DNA of 64,000 bases from contig NZ_JASNNW010000002.1 of assembly GCF_030165005.1 (NCBI RefSeq), positions 186,001-250,000 on the forward strand, written 5' to 3'. Shown piece after piece: positions 33,822 through 42,983 of this stretch. Positions within the stretch are counted from its first letter, which is position 1; every line of letters starts with the position of its first letter. The notes beneath the pieces were generated by a model, which was not told the DNA's origin, made no database searches, and saw only the letters and a program-made list of their open reading frames with translations. Position numbers and translations under genes: made by a program. This stretch comes from Blastococcus capsensis (lineage in GTDB: Bacteria; Actinomycetota; Actinomycetes; Mycobacteriales; Geodermatophilaceae).

Positions 33822-35236
33822 CGGGTCAGGCTCCGGTCTCCGGTCGTGGACGCCGCCTCAGGGACGTCGGTGGGCTTGGGCTCGAAGTACTTCTCGGCGA
33901 CCGGCTTGATCAGCAGGTTGGCGACGAAGCCGACGGCCAGGATGCCGACCATGATGAACAGGGCGGGTCGGTAGTCGGAGGCAACCAGATTCCCCGGCTC
34001 CCCCTGCATGTCCAGGATGCCGTTGATGATCAGGGGTCCGGCGATGCCCGCAGCCGCCCAGGCGGTCAGCAGCCGGCCGTGGATGGCGCCGACCTGGTAG
34101 GTGCCGAACAGGTCGCGCAGGTACGCCGGGACGGTCGCGAACCCACCGCCGTAGAAGCTGATGATGACCGCGGCCAGCGCGACGAACAGCCAGACGGCGC
34201 TGCTGCCGATGGTGGCCAGCCCGATGTAGAGGACGATGCCGACGCCCAGGTAGACCATGTAGATCGGCTTGCGGCCGATGTAGTCCGACGTGGAGGACCA
34301 CACGAAGCGGCCGGCCATGTTGAACAGCGACAGCAACCCGACGAAGCCGGCAGCGGCGGCGGCGGCCACGGCGGACGTCCCGCCCTCGCGGAAGAAGTCC
34401 TGGATCATCGGGGCGGCCTGCTCGAGGATGCCGATGCCCGCGGTCACGTTGCAGAACAGCACCGTCCACAGCAGCCAGAACTGCGGCGTCTTGATGGCGT
34501 TGTTGGCCGACACGTTCTCGGTGGTGACCAGCGACTTCTGCTTGACGGTCGCCGGGTCGAAGCCGTGCGGCCGCCAGTCGGCGGCCGGCACCCGCACGAT
34601 GAAGGCGCCGAACAGCATGAACACCAGGTAGACCAGACCGAGGGTGAGGAACAGGAAGCCGACGGAGTTGCCGCTGGCGACCTCACCGGCCGCACCGGTG
34701 TAGTCGTCGTCGTACCAGTTCATCAGCTGGCGGGACAGCGGCGAGGCCACCATGGCACCGCCACCGAAGCCCATGATGGCCATGCCGGTGGCCAGGCCCG
34801 GCCGGTCCGGGAACCACTTGATCAGCGTGGAGACCGGCGAGATGTAGCCGATACCCAGGCCGATGCCGCCGAGGACGCCGTAGCCGAGGTAGACCAGCCA
34901 GAGTTGGTTGGTGAAGATGCCGAGGGAGCCCACGATGAAGCCGGCCGACCAGAAGACGGCGGCGGTGGCCATCGCGGCACGGGGGCCGTTCTTGTCAACC
35001 CAGGTGCCGAAGAGTGCGGCCGAGACGCCGAGCATGACGATCGCCAGCGAGAAGATGATGCCGATCTCGGTGAGGCTGGCGTTGAAGTGCTCGACGAGGG
35101 CCACCTTGTAGACGCTGGTGGCGTAGGCCTGGCCGATGCTGAGGTGCACGGCGAGAGCCGCTGGTGGGATCAACCACCGGTTGAAGCCTGGCTTGGCGAC
35201 GATGCGCTCGCGTGCCAGGAAGCTGGGTACTGCCAC
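33818..35236 (-). CDS. OFA-family MFS transporter (oxalate/formate antiporter type)
   Basis: A 472-residue major-facilitator protein with about 12 membrane segments. The OFA hallmark regions are present: the N-terminus GFNRWLIPPAALAVHLSIGQ, FGTWVDKNGPRAAMATAAVF, VSTLIKWFPDRPGLATGMAI and GRFVWSSTSDYIGRKPIYMV. The family exchanges small carboxylates (oxalate, formate and related acids), but the substrate here is undetermined. GTG start with GGAGG about 9 nt upstream. The small-subunit gene overlaps its 3' end. The following mscR gene (divergent) makes formate-level products, a suggestive but unproven link to formate export. Confidence 0.88.
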   Translation of the reverse strand: MAVPSFLARERIVAKPGFNRWLIPPAALAVHLSIGQAYATSVYKVALVEHFNASLTEIGIIFSLAIVMLGVSAALFGTWVDKNGPRAAMATAAVFWSAGFIVGSLGIFTNQLWLVYLGYGVLGGIGLGIGYISPVSTLIKWFPDRPGLATGMAIMGFGGGAMVASPLSRQLMNWYDDDYTGAAGEVASGNSVGFLFLTLGLVYLVFMLFGAFIVRVPAADWRPHGFDPATVKQKSLVTTENVSANNAIKTPQFWLLWTVLFCNVTAGIGILEQAAPMIQDFFREGGTSAVAAAAAAGFVGLLSLFNMAGRFVWSSTSDYIGRKPIYMVYLGVGIVLYIGLATIGSSAVWLFVALAAVIISFYGGGFATVPAYLRDLFGTYQVGAIHGRLLTAWAAAGIAGPLIINGILDMQGEPGNLVASDYRPALFIMVGILAVGFVANLLIKPVAEKYFEPKPTDVPEAASTTGDRSLTR

Positions 35237-35429
35237 GGGGAACTACCTCCGAGGACGGGAACGACTCGCCCGGCTGGGCGAAGCCTTGATGCGACTGTGA
35301 TGAACCTCGCGATCGGTGGCACGGTACGGTGTTCCGCGTTTGATCGTGCGCTCAACACTCCCCCGTGATCGGCCAGTTACCCCCCGTGCTGTAGTCGAGA
35401 GCGGACCCGCCACCTGGGAATCGTGCCCC

Positions 35430-35435
35430 TAGGCT
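35430..35435 (+). promoter_or_regulatory. -10 element of leaderless mscR
   Basis: TAGGCT is 6 nt upstream of the mscR ATG and there is no ribosome binding site. The remainder of the divergent region 35237-35429 shows no clear operator. Confidence 0.5.
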
Positions 35436-35441
35436 CCTCCC

Positions 35442-36527
35442 ATGGCCTACGAGGTGAAGGGCGTCGTCGCCCGCGGCAAGGGACAGCCGGTCACGGTGGA
35501 GACGATCGTGGTCCCCGATCCGGGCCCGGGTGAGGCGGTCGTCGACGTGCAGGCCTGCGGGGTCTGCCACACCGACCTGCACTACCGCGAGGGCGGCATC
35601 AACGACGACTTCCCCTTCCTGCTGGGTCACGAGGCGGCCGGCGTGGTCTCGTCCGTCGGTGAGGGCGTCACGAACGTCGCCGTCGGCGACTACGTCGTCC
35701 TGAACTGGCGGGCCGTGTGCGGGGAGTGCCGCGCCTGCCGCAAGGGGCAGCTGCAGTACTGCTTCAACACCCACAACGCCGCCCAGAAGATGACCCTCGC
35801 CGACGGCACGGAGCTCTCCCCGGCGCTGGGCATCGGCGCCTTCGCGGAGAAGACGCTCGTCCACTCCGGCCAGTGCACCAAGGTCGACCCGGCCGCGCCC
35901 CCGACGGCCGCCGGTCTGCTCGGCTGCGGCGTCATGGCCGGCGTCGGCGCGGCGATCAACACCGGTGGCGTGCAGCGCGGTGAGACGGTGGCCGTGTTCG
36001 GCTGCGGCGGCGTCGGTGACGCGGCGATCGCCGGGGCGAAGCTCGCCGGGGCGACGACGATCATCGCCGTCGACATCTCCGACCGGAAGCTGCAGTGGGC
36101 CAAGGGCTTCGGCGCCACGCACACGGTGAACTCGGAGGAGACCGACCCGGTCGAGGCCATCAAGGCGCTCACCGGCGGCTTCGGTGTCGATGTCGCCATC
36201 GATGCCGTCGGGCACCCGAAGGTGTTCGAGCAGGCCTTCTACGCCCGCGATCTCGCCGGCCGCGTCGTCATGGTGGGCGTCCCGACGCCGGGCATGGAGG
36301 TCACGCTGCCGGCCATCGAGATCTTCGGCCGCGGCGGGGCCGTCAAGTCCTCCTGGTACGGCGACTGCCTGCCCAGCCGCGACTTCCCGATGCTGGTCGA
36401 CCTCTACCTGCAGGGCCGCTTCGACCTGGACGCCTTCGTCAGCGAGACGATCGGCCTGGACGACGTCGAGGCGGCGTTCGAGAAGATGCACCACGGCGAG
36501 GTGCTGCGCAGCGTGGTGGTGTTCTGA
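35442..36527 (+). CDS. mscR: S-(hydroxymethyl)mycothiol dehydrogenase
   Basis: A zinc-dependent class III-like alcohol dehydrogenase that oxidises the formaldehyde-mycothiol adduct with NAD and may also reduce S-nitrosomycothiol. The 361-residue length and the N-terminus match the mycothiol group. Catalytic zinc ligands are in [11 protein letters not shown] and LLGHEAAG, and the structural zinc cysteines in [16 protein letters not shown]. The NAD-binding motif is [19 protein letters not shown]. The stop overlaps the MBL-fold gene by one base, the same pairing as in mycobacteria. Presence implies that the organism makes mycothiol. Confidence 0.93.
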   Translation: MAYEVKGVVARGKGQPVTVETIVVPDPGPGEAVVDVQACGVCHTDLHYREGGINDDFPFLLGHEAAGVVSSVGEGVTNVAVGDYVVLNWRAVCGECRACRKGQLQYCFNTHNAAQKMTLADGTELSPALGIGAFAEKTLVHSGQCTKVDPAAPPTAAGLLGCGVMAGVGAAINTGGVQRGETVAVFGCGGVGDAAIAGAKLAGATTIIAVDISDRKLQWAKGFGATHTVNSEETDPVEAIKALTGGFGVDVAIDAVGHPKVFEQAFYARDLAGRVVMVGVPTPGMEVTLPAIEIFGRGGAVKSSWYGDCLPSRDFPMLVDLYLQGRFDLDAFVSETIGLDDVEAAFEKMHHGEVLRSVVVF

Positions 36528-37135
36528 TGGCGCCCCGCATCGACAAGCTCGTCGTCCCCGGCGTCTTCAGCCTCGACGGGCAGGACTTCGACGTCGAGAA
36601 CAACGTGTGGCTCGTCGGGAACGACGACGAGGTGCTGGTCATCGACGCCCCGCACGACGCCGCGCCGATCGTCGAGGCGATCGGTGGCCGGAAGGTCACC
36701 GCGATCGTGCTCACCCACGGGCACAACGACCACATCACCGCGGCGCCGGCGCTGCGCGAGGCCACCGGCGCCCCGGTCTGGTTCCACAGCGCCGACCGGA
36801 TGCTCTGGGACATGACCCACCCGGACGCCGGGCCCGACGAGGAGCTGCGGGCCGGCACCCGGTTCGACGTCGCCGGCACCCGGCTGGTCGCGCTGCACAC
36901 CCCGGGTCACTCGCCGGGCAGCACCTGCCTGCACGCGGCGGACCTACGGACGGTCTTCACGGGCGACACGCTGTTCTGCGGCGGGCCCGGGGCGACCGGG
37001 CGGTCATTCAGCGACCACCCGACGATCGTGAACTCGATCCGGGCCGAGCTGCTGAGCCTGCACGGCGACACGGTCGTGAAGACCGGCCACGGCGAGGACA
37101 CCACGATCTTCGCCGAGCTGCGCAACGTGCACTGA
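36527..37135 (+). CDS. MBL-fold hydrolase partner of mscR
   Basis: A 202-residue metallo-beta-lactamase-fold protein with the metal-binding motif LTHGHNDH, a later HTPGHSPGS histidine, the bridging Asp in FTGDTLF and the final His in KTGHGEDT. This is the glyoxalase II-like subgroup. Given its overlap with mscR (TGATG) and the conserved pairing elsewhere, the likely role is hydrolysis of S-formylmycothiol to formate and mycothiol, completing formaldehyde detoxification; this assignment is inference. Confidence 0.88.
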   Translation: MAPRIDKLVVPGVFSLDGQDFDVENNVWLVGNDDEVLVIDAPHDAAPIVEAIGGRKVTAIVLTHGHNDHITAAPALREATGAPVWFHSADRMLWDMTHPDAGPDEELRAGTRFDVAGTRLVALHTPGHSPGSTCLHAADLRTVFTGDTLFCGGPGATGRSFSDHPTIVNSIRAELLSLHGDTVVKTGHGEDTTIFAELRNVH

Positions 37136-37461
37136 CTCTCCGGCGCGGCCGCCCCCTCAGCATAGGAAGCAATGCCTGTGGATGGGGCCGCGAAACCGTA
37201 GGCAAAGCCTCCTGTGCCTGGGTGGGGCCGCCGAGGGCGAGCAGCCACTCCACCTGCTCGGCGGCGGGCGGAGCGGGTGGTCATGGTGGGCACGGCGGAC
37301 CTCCGGGGACGGCGACGGGCGGTGCCTCGACGCGCGCGGGACCCCTGTGGTTCCTCGCCGGTCGATCTGTGCGGCGCGGAATGCCCGCCTGACCAGCGTC
37401 GACGCGCCCGCGAGGTGACGCGGTACACCTGCCGGGCTCTCGACCGGGTCGCGATCCCCGG
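37136..37461. other. Intergenic stretch without a supportable gene
   Basis: About 325 bp between the MBL gene and purF. Frames here have atypical Arg/Gly/Ser-rich translations and none has a ribosome binding site with a plausible product. The part near 37160-37230 is less GC-rich than its surroundings and contains two similar stretches around GGGGCCGC. A relic of a gene or a long leader is possible, but I cannot support either. Confidence 0.4.
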
Positions 37462-37467
37462 TAACCT
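37462..37467 (+). promoter_or_regulatory. -10 element of leaderless purF
   Basis: TAACCT is 6 nt upstream of the GTG at 37474. TCGACC at 37440-37445, 16 nt upstream, is a possible -35. Confidence 0.5.
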
Positions 37468-37473
37468 CGACGA

Positions 37474-39012
37474 GTGCCTCGCGGTGATGGACGGCTGACG
37501 CACGACCTCGATCCCCAGTTCCCCGGACCCCAGGACGCCTGTGGCGTCTTCGGTGTCTGGGCGCCGGGCGAAGAGGTCGCGAAGCTGACCTATTTCGGTC
37601 TGTACGCGCTCCAGCACCGCGGGCAGGAGGCGGCGGGTATCGCGGTGTCCGACGGCGCCTCGGTCGTCGTCTTCAAGGACCTGGGGCTGGTCAGCCAGGT
37701 GTTCGACGAGGCGACCCTCGGCAGCCTGCGCGGCCACCTCGCCGTCGGCCACACCCGGTACTCCACCACCGGCGCCTCCACGTGGGAGAACGCCCAGCCC
37801 ACCTTCCGCACCACGGAGGCCGGGACCGGGCTGGCGCTCTGTCACAACGGGAACCTGGTCAACACCGCCGAGCTGGCCGGCAAGGCCGCCGACGCCGGCG
37901 TCCCGGGCGCCTTCTCCGCCACCACCGACTCCGACCTGGTGACCGCGCTGATCGCCTCCTACCAGGACATCTCGGTGGAGGCCGCAGCCATGGAGGTGCT
38001 GCCCCAGCTGCGCGGGGCCTTCTCCATCACGTTCATGGACGAGGACACCCTCTATGCCGCCCGCGACCCGCAGGGTGTCCGCCCGCTGGTGCTGGGCCGG
38101 CTGGAGCGGGGCTGGGTCGTGGCCAGCGAGACGGCGGCGCTGGACATCGTCGGCGCCTCCGTGGTGCGCGAGGTCGAGCCCGGCGAGCTGATCGCCATCG
38201 ACGAGAACGGCCTGCGCAGCCAGCACTTCGCGCCCGCCGAGCCGAAGGGCTGCGTCTTCGAGTACGTCTACCTCGCCCGCCCGGACACCACGATCTCCGG
38301 CCGCAGCGTGCACGCGGCCCGCGTCGAGATCGGCCGCCGGCTGGCCAAGGAGCACCCGGCCGACGCCGACCTGGTCATCCCGGTGCCCGAGTCGGGCACG
38401 CCGGCCGCCGTCGGCTACGCGGAGGCCAGCGGCATCCCCTACGGGCTGGGGCTGGTGAAGAACTCCTACGTCGGCCGCACCTTCATCCAGCCGTCGCAGA
38501 CGATCCGGCAGCTGGGCATCCGGCTGAAGCTCAATCCGCTGCGGGACGTCATCCGCGGCAAGCGGCTGGTCGTCGTCGACGACTCGATCGTCCGGGGCAA
38601 CACGCAGCGCGCGCTGATCCGCATGCTGCGCGAGGCGGGGGCGCTGGAGGTGCACGTGCGCATCTCCTCCCCGCCGGTGAAGTGGCCGTGCTTCTACGGC
38701 ATCGACTTCGCCAGCCGGGCCGAGCTCATCGCCAACGGGCTGGACATCGACGGCGTGCGCGCCTCGATCAACGCCGACTCCCTGGGCTACGTCTCGGAGC
38801 AGGAGCTGATCGCCGCCACCGAGCAGCCGCGGAACCGGCTGTGCACCGCGTGCTTCACCGGCGAGTACCCCATCGACCTGGGGGTGCCCGAGGTGCTGGG
38901 CAAGCACGTGCTCGAAGGCATCGAGCAGCGGGCGGTGACCGGCTGGACCGGCCAGCAGGCCGGCAGTGCGGCGGTGCCCGGTGGCGCCGAGGACGCGCTG
39001 AGGCGGCCGTGA
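37474..39012 (+). CDS. purF: Amidophosphoribosyltransferase
   Basis: The committed step of purine synthesis: PRPP plus glutamine gives phosphoribosylamine. The 512-residue protein has an Ntn-hydrolase glutaminase domain with nucleophile Cys23 (DACGVFGVWAPG), so a 22-residue propeptide must be removed. The PRPP motif is VVVDDSIVRGNT. Cysteines in WPCFYGIDFA and LCTACFTGEYP fit the Fe-S-containing Bacillus-type enzyme. GTG at 37474 is supported by a -10 hexamer 6 nt upstream. purM follows after an interspersed repeat. Confidence 0.96.
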   Translation: MPRGDGRLTHDLDPQFPGPQDACGVFGVWAPGEEVAKLTYFGLYALQHRGQEAAGIAVSDGASVVVFKDLGLVSQVFDEATLGSLRGHLAVGHTRYSTTGASTWENAQPTFRTTEAGTGLALCHNGNLVNTAELAGKAADAGVPGAFSATTDSDLVTALIASYQDISVEAAAMEVLPQLRGAFSITFMDEDTLYAARDPQGVRPLVLGRLERGWVVASETAALDIVGASVVREVEPGELIAIDENGLRSQHFAPAEPKGCVFEYVYLARPDTTISGRSVHAARVEIGRRLAKEHPADADLVIPVPESGTPAAVGYAEASGIPYGLGLVKNSYVGRTFIQPSQTIRQLGIRLKLNPLRDVIRGKRLVVVDDSIVRGNTQRALIRMLREAGALEVHVRISSPPVKWPCFYGIDFASRAELIANGLDIDGVRASINADSLGYVSEQELIAATEQPRNRLCTACFTGEYPIDLGVPEVLGKHVLEGIEQRAVTGWTGQQAGSAAVPGGAEDALRRP

Positions 39013-39036
39013 GCGCCGCGAGGGCGACGCCCGAGC

Positions 39037-39072
39037 GAGCATCGCAGGGAGCGCCAGCGACCGAGGAGCGGA
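39037..39072 (+). repeat. 36-bp interspersed intergenic repeat, copy 2
   Basis: Identical over 36 bp to 24848-24883. It occupies the purF-purM gap, and its downstream extension includes GGGCGGAG shortly before the purM ATG. Confidence 0.85.
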
Positions 39073-39091
39073 ACGAGGGCGGAGCCGAGCA

Positions 39092-40180
39092 ATGAGCGCC
39101 GAGTTCGCCCAGGCGGCCGGAGGCCGCGAGTTCACGTACGCCGCCTCCGGCGTCGACATCGACGCGGGAGAGCGCGCGGTCACCCTGATGCGGGCCGCCG
39201 TCGAGCGGACCAACCGGCCCGAGGTGGTGGGCGGGCTGGGCGGCTTCGCCGGGCTGTTCGCACTGGACACCGCGAAGTACCGCAAGCCCCTCCTGGCCTC
39301 CTCCACCGACGGCGTGGGCACCAAGATCGCGCTCGCCCGGCAACTGGACCGGCACGACACCGTGGGCATCGATCTCGTGGCGATGGTCGTCGACGACCTG
39401 GTCGCCTGCGGCGCCGAGCCGCTGTTCCTCCAGGACTACGTGGCCTGCGGGAAGGTCGTGCCGGAGCGGATCGCGGCGGTCGTCACCGGCATCGCCGCCG
39501 GCTGCACCCAGGCCGGTGCGGCCCTGGTGGGCGGGGAGACCGCCGAGCACGGTGACCTGATGGACGCCGACGAGTACGACCTCGCCGCGACCGCGGTGGG
39601 CGTCGTGGAGGCCGACGCCGTGCTGGGGCCGGAGCGGGTGCGGCAGGGCGACGCGGTGATCGCGATGGCGTCGTCGGGCTTCCACTCCAACGGCTACTCC
39701 CTCGTCCGCCGGGTGGTGGGCGCAGCGGGCCTCGACCTGCACGGGACGCCGGCCGGCCTCGACCGGACCCTCGGCGAGGAGCTGCTCGAGCCGACCCGCA
39801 TCTACGCGCTCGACTGCCTGGCGCTGGTCGGGGAGCTGGGCGTCGAGGGCGCGCACGCCTACGCGCACATCACCGGCGGCGGGCTGGCTGGCAACACCGC
39901 GCGCGTGGTGCCCGAGGGGCTGCAGGCCGTGCTGGACCGCAGCACGTGGGCGCTACCGGCGGTCGTGCGCCTGATGGAGGAGCACGGGGTGCCGCGGGCG
40001 GAGAGCGAGCGCGCCTTCAACTGCGGTGTCGGGATGATCGCCGCCGTCGCGCCGGACCGCGCCGACGCCGCCGTCGCGCTGCTGACCGCCCGCGGGGTCC
40101 CCGCGTGGATCGCCGGGACAGTGCAGGCGCGGCCCGGCGACGCCGCCCCGGCCGCAAGGCTGGTGGGCTCCTACCGCTGA
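39092..40180 (+). CDS. purM: AIR synthetase
   Basis: Cyclises FGAM to aminoimidazole ribotide with ATP. The 362-residue protein contains the family regions SSTDGVGTKIALA, GIDLVAMVVDDLVACGAEPLF and AHITGGGLAGN, and belongs to the same superfamily as PurL. It is in the usual actinobacterial arrangement purF-purM followed by convergent DUF3073. It starts 80 nt after purF and is probably co-transcribed. A 21-bp perfect hairpin ends the unit. Confidence 0.97.
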   Translation: MSAEFAQAAGGREFTYAASGVDIDAGERAVTLMRAAVERTNRPEVVGGLGGFAGLFALDTAKYRKPLLASSTDGVGTKIALARQLDRHDTVGIDLVAMVVDDLVACGAEPLFLQDYVACGKVVPERIAAVVTGIAAGCTQAGAALVGGETAEHGDLMDADEYDLAATAVGVVEADAVLGPERVRQGDAVIAMASSGFHSNGYSLVRRVVGAAGLDLHGTPAGLDRTLGEELLEPTRIYALDCLALVGELGVEGAHAYAHITGGGLAGNTARVVPEGLQAVLDRSTWALPAVVRLMEEHGVPRAESERAFNCGVGMIAAVAPDRADAAVALLTARGVPAWIAGTVQARPGDAAPAARLVGSYR

Positions 40181-40233
40181 GGGCTGCCCATGGTGGCGTG
40201 GCGTTGCCTCACGCCAGGCCCGCGGTAGCCACC

Positions 40234-40251
40234 CGAGCGCTACGGCGCTCG
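40234..40251. terminator. Small hairpin in the purM-DUF3073 gap
   Basis: CGAGCGC and GCGCTCG form a perfect 7-bp stem with a TACG tetraloop, upstream of the stronger hairpin at 40326. Confidence 0.5.
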
Positions 40252-40325
40252 GGGGGCGAGGAGGAGCCGCGCGTCACGTGAGCCGGGTAGACGTGAACCC
40301 ACCGCGCGACGTCGATCCCGGCACG

Positions 40326-40373
40326 CGACACCACGACACCGCGGCCCCGGGAGGCCGCGGTGTCGTGGTGTCG
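40326..40373. terminator. 21-bp perfect terminator hairpin between purM and DUF3073
   Basis: A 21-bp arm (40326-40346, beginning CGACACCACGACACC) pairs without mismatch to 40353-40373 around a 6-nt loop. It separates convergent genes and shares ACGACACCGCGGCC with the purA hairpins at 22098 and 22134. Confidence 0.85.
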
Positions 40374-40399
40374 GACGAACCGGGTGGCGACGCCGCTGG

Positions 40400-40621
40400 T
40401 CAGCGGCTGGCCGCCCAGTCGTCGTCGGAGTCGTCGTCCGCCCAACGATCGGCGTACGCGTCGTCCTCGTCCTCGTCGTCGTCCGCCGCGCCGGGCGGGG
40501 TGTACGTCGATGACGAACCGGCCAGCTCGCGCTGCAGCGCGGTGAGGTCGGTGTTGGGTGAGCTGTACTTGAGCTCACGGGCCACGCGTGTCTGCTTGGC
40601 CTTCGCTCGGCCGCGCCCCAT
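40400..40621 (-). CDS. DUF3073 family protein
   Basis: A 73-residue acidic actinobacterial protein of unknown function. The conserved basic N-terminus (MGRGRAKAKQTRVARELKYS) is followed by a variable acidic tail rich in Asp (DDDEDEDDAYADRWADDD). It is found next to purM in many actinobacteria, which supports the call. GAGGGGG lies about 9 nt upstream of the ATG. The charge layout (basic head, acidic tail) suggests nucleic-acid or ribosome association, which is only a guess. Confidence 0.9.
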   Translation of the reverse strand: MGRGRAKAKQTRVARELKYSSPNTDLTALQRELAGSSSTYTPPGAADDDEDEDDAYADRWADDDSDDDWAASR

Positions 40622-40781
40622 CGGCTCGACCCCCTCGTTACGGAGTGCGGAAGCTCAGCCAAGCGGCTGATGCGGCCCGCGTGGCGACCCCGACTGAGTG
40701 ACTATGTCTCGGACAACACTACGACACCGATCGTCGACGGGCACACGCCCTCCCCCTTCCGGTGGTGCGCGGGCCGCCGGA

Positions 40782-41846
40782 TCAGCGCGGCAACCGGATC
40801 GTGGCCAACCGGCCGACCGAACGGATCCGCTCCTCGGCCAGCCGATCCGCGGCCACGGCGGGGGAGATGCCCTCGGCGTCGGCGAGCGCGAAGACCCGAA
40901 GCGCGACGTCGAAGATGCCAGCGGCCTTGGCCTGCGCGCGCTCGAACGAGAACCCGTGCCGCTCGTCCTCCACCTGGATGACCCCGCCGGCGTTCACCAG
41001 GTAGTCGGGCGCGTAGAGGATCCCGCGCCGGCGGAGCTGCTCGGCGACCTCCGGGGTGGCGAGCTGGTTGTTCGCCCCGCCGCAGACGAAGCGCGACGGC
41101 AGCACCGCCACGGTCTGCTCGTCCAGGGCGCCGCCGAGGGCATTGGGCGAGTAGACGTCGTGCTCGGTGCGGATCAGCGCGGCGGTGTCGGCCACGGCCC
41201 TCACCTGGGGGTGGCGGGCCCGGATGCGCTCGACCGCCGCCGGGTCGACGTCGGTCACCACGACGTCCGCGCCGTCGTCGACCAGATGGCCGATCAGGTG
41301 CGAGCCCACCTTGCCGGCGCCGGCGACGGCGGCGGTGCGACCGGCCAGGGATCGCGAGCCCCAGCAGTGCTGCGCGGCCGCCTGCATCCCGAGGAAGACG
41401 CCGTAGGCGGTGAGCACCGAGGAGTCCCCGCACCCGCCGTGGGCCTCCGACCGGCCGTGGGCGAAGCGGGTCTCCCGCGCGACCACGTCGAGATCGGCGT
41501 TGTGCGTGCCGACGTCGCAGGCGGTCAGGTACCGGCCGCCCAGCGCCTCGACGAACCGGCCGTAGGCGCGCAGCAGCGCCTCGGTCCTGTCGGTGCGCGG
41601 GTCGCCGATGATCACCGCCTTGCCGCCACCCAGGTCGAGTCCGGCGAGGCTGTTCTTGTACGACATGGCCGTCGACAACCGCAGTGCGTCGGCGACGGCG
41701 GCCCCCTCGCTCGCGTAGGGGTAGAAGCGCGTGCCACCCAGCGCCGGCCCGAGGGCCGTGGAGTGGATCGCGATCACCGCCCGCAGCCCCGACTCGGGGT
41801 CGCTGCAGAACACGACCTGCTCATGACCGGATCCCAGGACGTCCAC
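40782..41846 (-). CDS. Leucine/valine dehydrogenase-like amino acid dehydrogenase
   Basis: An NAD-dependent branched-chain amino acid dehydrogenase, 354 residues. The substrate-binding and catalytic lysines are in [19 protein letters not shown], the cofactor motif is [17 protein letters not shown], and [12 protein letters not shown] and [10 protein letters not shown] are typical. Valine dehydrogenase is the likely activity, linking amino acid catabolism to acyl-CoA supply. The GTG start at 41846 is preceded 7 nt away by TAGGCT on the same strand (leaderless). It is divergent from the ABC cassette starting at 41997. Confidence 0.88.
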   Translation of the reverse strand: MDVLGSGHEQVVFCSDPESGLRAVIAIHSTALGPALGGTRFYPYASEGAAVADALRLSTAMSYKNSLAGLDLGGGKAVIIGDPRTDRTEALLRAYGRFVEALGGRYLTACDVGTHNADLDVVARETRFAHGRSEAHGGCGDSSVLTAYGVFLGMQAAAQHCWGSRSLAGRTAAVAGAGKVGSHLIGHLVDDGADVVVTDVDPAAVERIRARHPQVRAVADTAALIRTEHDVYSPNALGGALDEQTVAVLPSRFVCGGANNQLATPEVAEQLRRRGILYAPDYLVNAGGVIQVEDERHGFSFERAQAKAAGIFDVALRVFALADAEGISPAVAADRLAEERIRSVGRLATIRLPR

Positions 41847-41853
41847 GCCGGTC

Positions 41854-41859
41854 AGCCTA
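41854..41859 (-). promoter_or_regulatory. -10 element of the leaderless amino acid dehydrogenase gene
   Basis: TAGGCT on the minus strand, 7 nt upstream of the GTG at 41846; identical hexamer to mscR. Confidence 0.5.
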
Positions 41860-41996
41860 GATCGATCCGGGCGTGTCGCAGGGGCGGTGGACGCACCGCG
41901 CCGGGCCTCCTGCGGCACCCCCGGTCGGCAGGAAGGGCATGATCCTGGGCGAAGCGAATCGTCCGGGCCCCGGCCCGGCAGCACAGGAGGACCTCG

Positions 41997-42983
41997 ATGG
42001 CCGCACCGAAGCGACTGCTGGCACTGGTCATGGCCGCGCCCGTCGTCCTCGCCGCCTGCACCACCGACGGTGGTGGCGGCGGCGGGGGCGGCGAGGCCGC
42101 CGGGAACGGCGCGGCGGCCGACGGGGAGCTCGCCTTCTCGGTGATCACCCACGGCTCGGCCGGGGACGCCTTCTGGGACGTCGTGCAGAACGGCGCCGAG
42201 GCGGCCGGGGAGGACCTGGGCATCGACGTCGACTACCAGAGCGACGGCGACCCCCAGCGCCAGGCGCAGCTGATCGACGCGGCGGTGAACTCCGACGTCG
42301 ACGGGATCGTGGTCTCGATGGCCAACCCCGACGCGCTGCAGGAGTCGATCGAGGGCGCGGTCGAGGCCGGTATCCCGGTCGTCACCATCAACTCCGGGGG
42401 TGAGCGCTCGGCGGAGTTCGGCGCCATCGGCCACGTCGGCCAGGACGAGCGGATCGCCGGCCAGGGCGCCGGCCGCCGCCTCGCCGAGGAGGGCGCCACG
42501 AGCGTCCTCTGCGTGATCCACGAGGCCGGCAACGTGGGCCTGGACCAGCGCTGCGGCGGCGCGGAGGAGGGTTTCGGCGGCACGTTCGAGACGCTCCAGG
42601 TCGACATCAACGACCTCACCGGGGCGCAGTCGGCGATCACCTCGCAGCTGCAGAGCAACCCCGGCATCGACGGCGTCCTCACCCTGAACTCGGCCGTGGC
42701 ACCCATCGCGGTCGGGTCGGCCCAGGACGCCGGCTCGGAGGCGCAGATCGCGACGTTCGACCTGAACGAGGACGTCATCAGCGGCATCCAGAGCGGCGAC
42801 ATCGCCTTCGCCGTCGACCAGCAGCAGTACGAGCAGGGCTACCTGCCGGTCGTGATGCTCCAGCTGTACGCCGAGAACCTGAACACCGTCGGCGGCGGCC
42901 AGCCGGTGCTGACCGGCCCCGGCTTCGTGGACGCCGGCAACGTCGACGCGATCGCCGACCTGGCCTCGGCCGGCACGCGCTGA
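41997..42983 (+). CDS. Sugar-binding lipoprotein of an ABC transporter (cassette 2)
   Basis: A periplasmic-binding-protein-like lipoprotein, 328 residues, of the ribose/xylose/inositol type. The signal peptide ends in the lipobox LAACTT, followed by a Gly-rich linker. The peripla_BP_4-like fold begins at [20 protein letters not shown] and includes [19 protein letters not shown] and [24 protein letters not shown] lies 6 nt upstream of the ATG. The stop overlaps an in-frame CTG of the permease (CTGA). The substrate is probably a monosaccharide or polyol; not determinable from sequence. Confidence 0.9.
   Translation: MAAPKRLLALVMAAPVVLAACTTDGGGGGGGGEAAGNGAAADGELAFSVITHGSAGDAFWDVVQNGAEAAGEDLGIDVDYQSDGDPQRQAQLIDAAVNSDVDGIVVSMANPDALQESIEGAVEAGIPVVTINSGGERSAEFGAIGHVGQDERIAGQGAGRRLAEEGATSVLCVIHEAGNVGLDQRCGGAEEGFGGTFETLQVDINDLTGAQSAITSQLQSNPGIDGVLTLNSAVAPIAVGSAQDAGSEAQIATFDLNEDVISGIQSGDIAFAVDQQQYEQGYLPVVMLQLYAENLNTVGGGQPVLTGPGFVDAGNVDAIADLASAGTR

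Noticed and set aside
33809-35368. Plus-strand frame opposite the OFA transporter
   Set aside because: Antisense shadow; the minus strand has 12 membrane segments and OFA motifs.
37182-37418. Small plus-strand ORF in the gap before purF
   Set aside because: No ribosome binding site, shadow-like composition and no recognisable motif.
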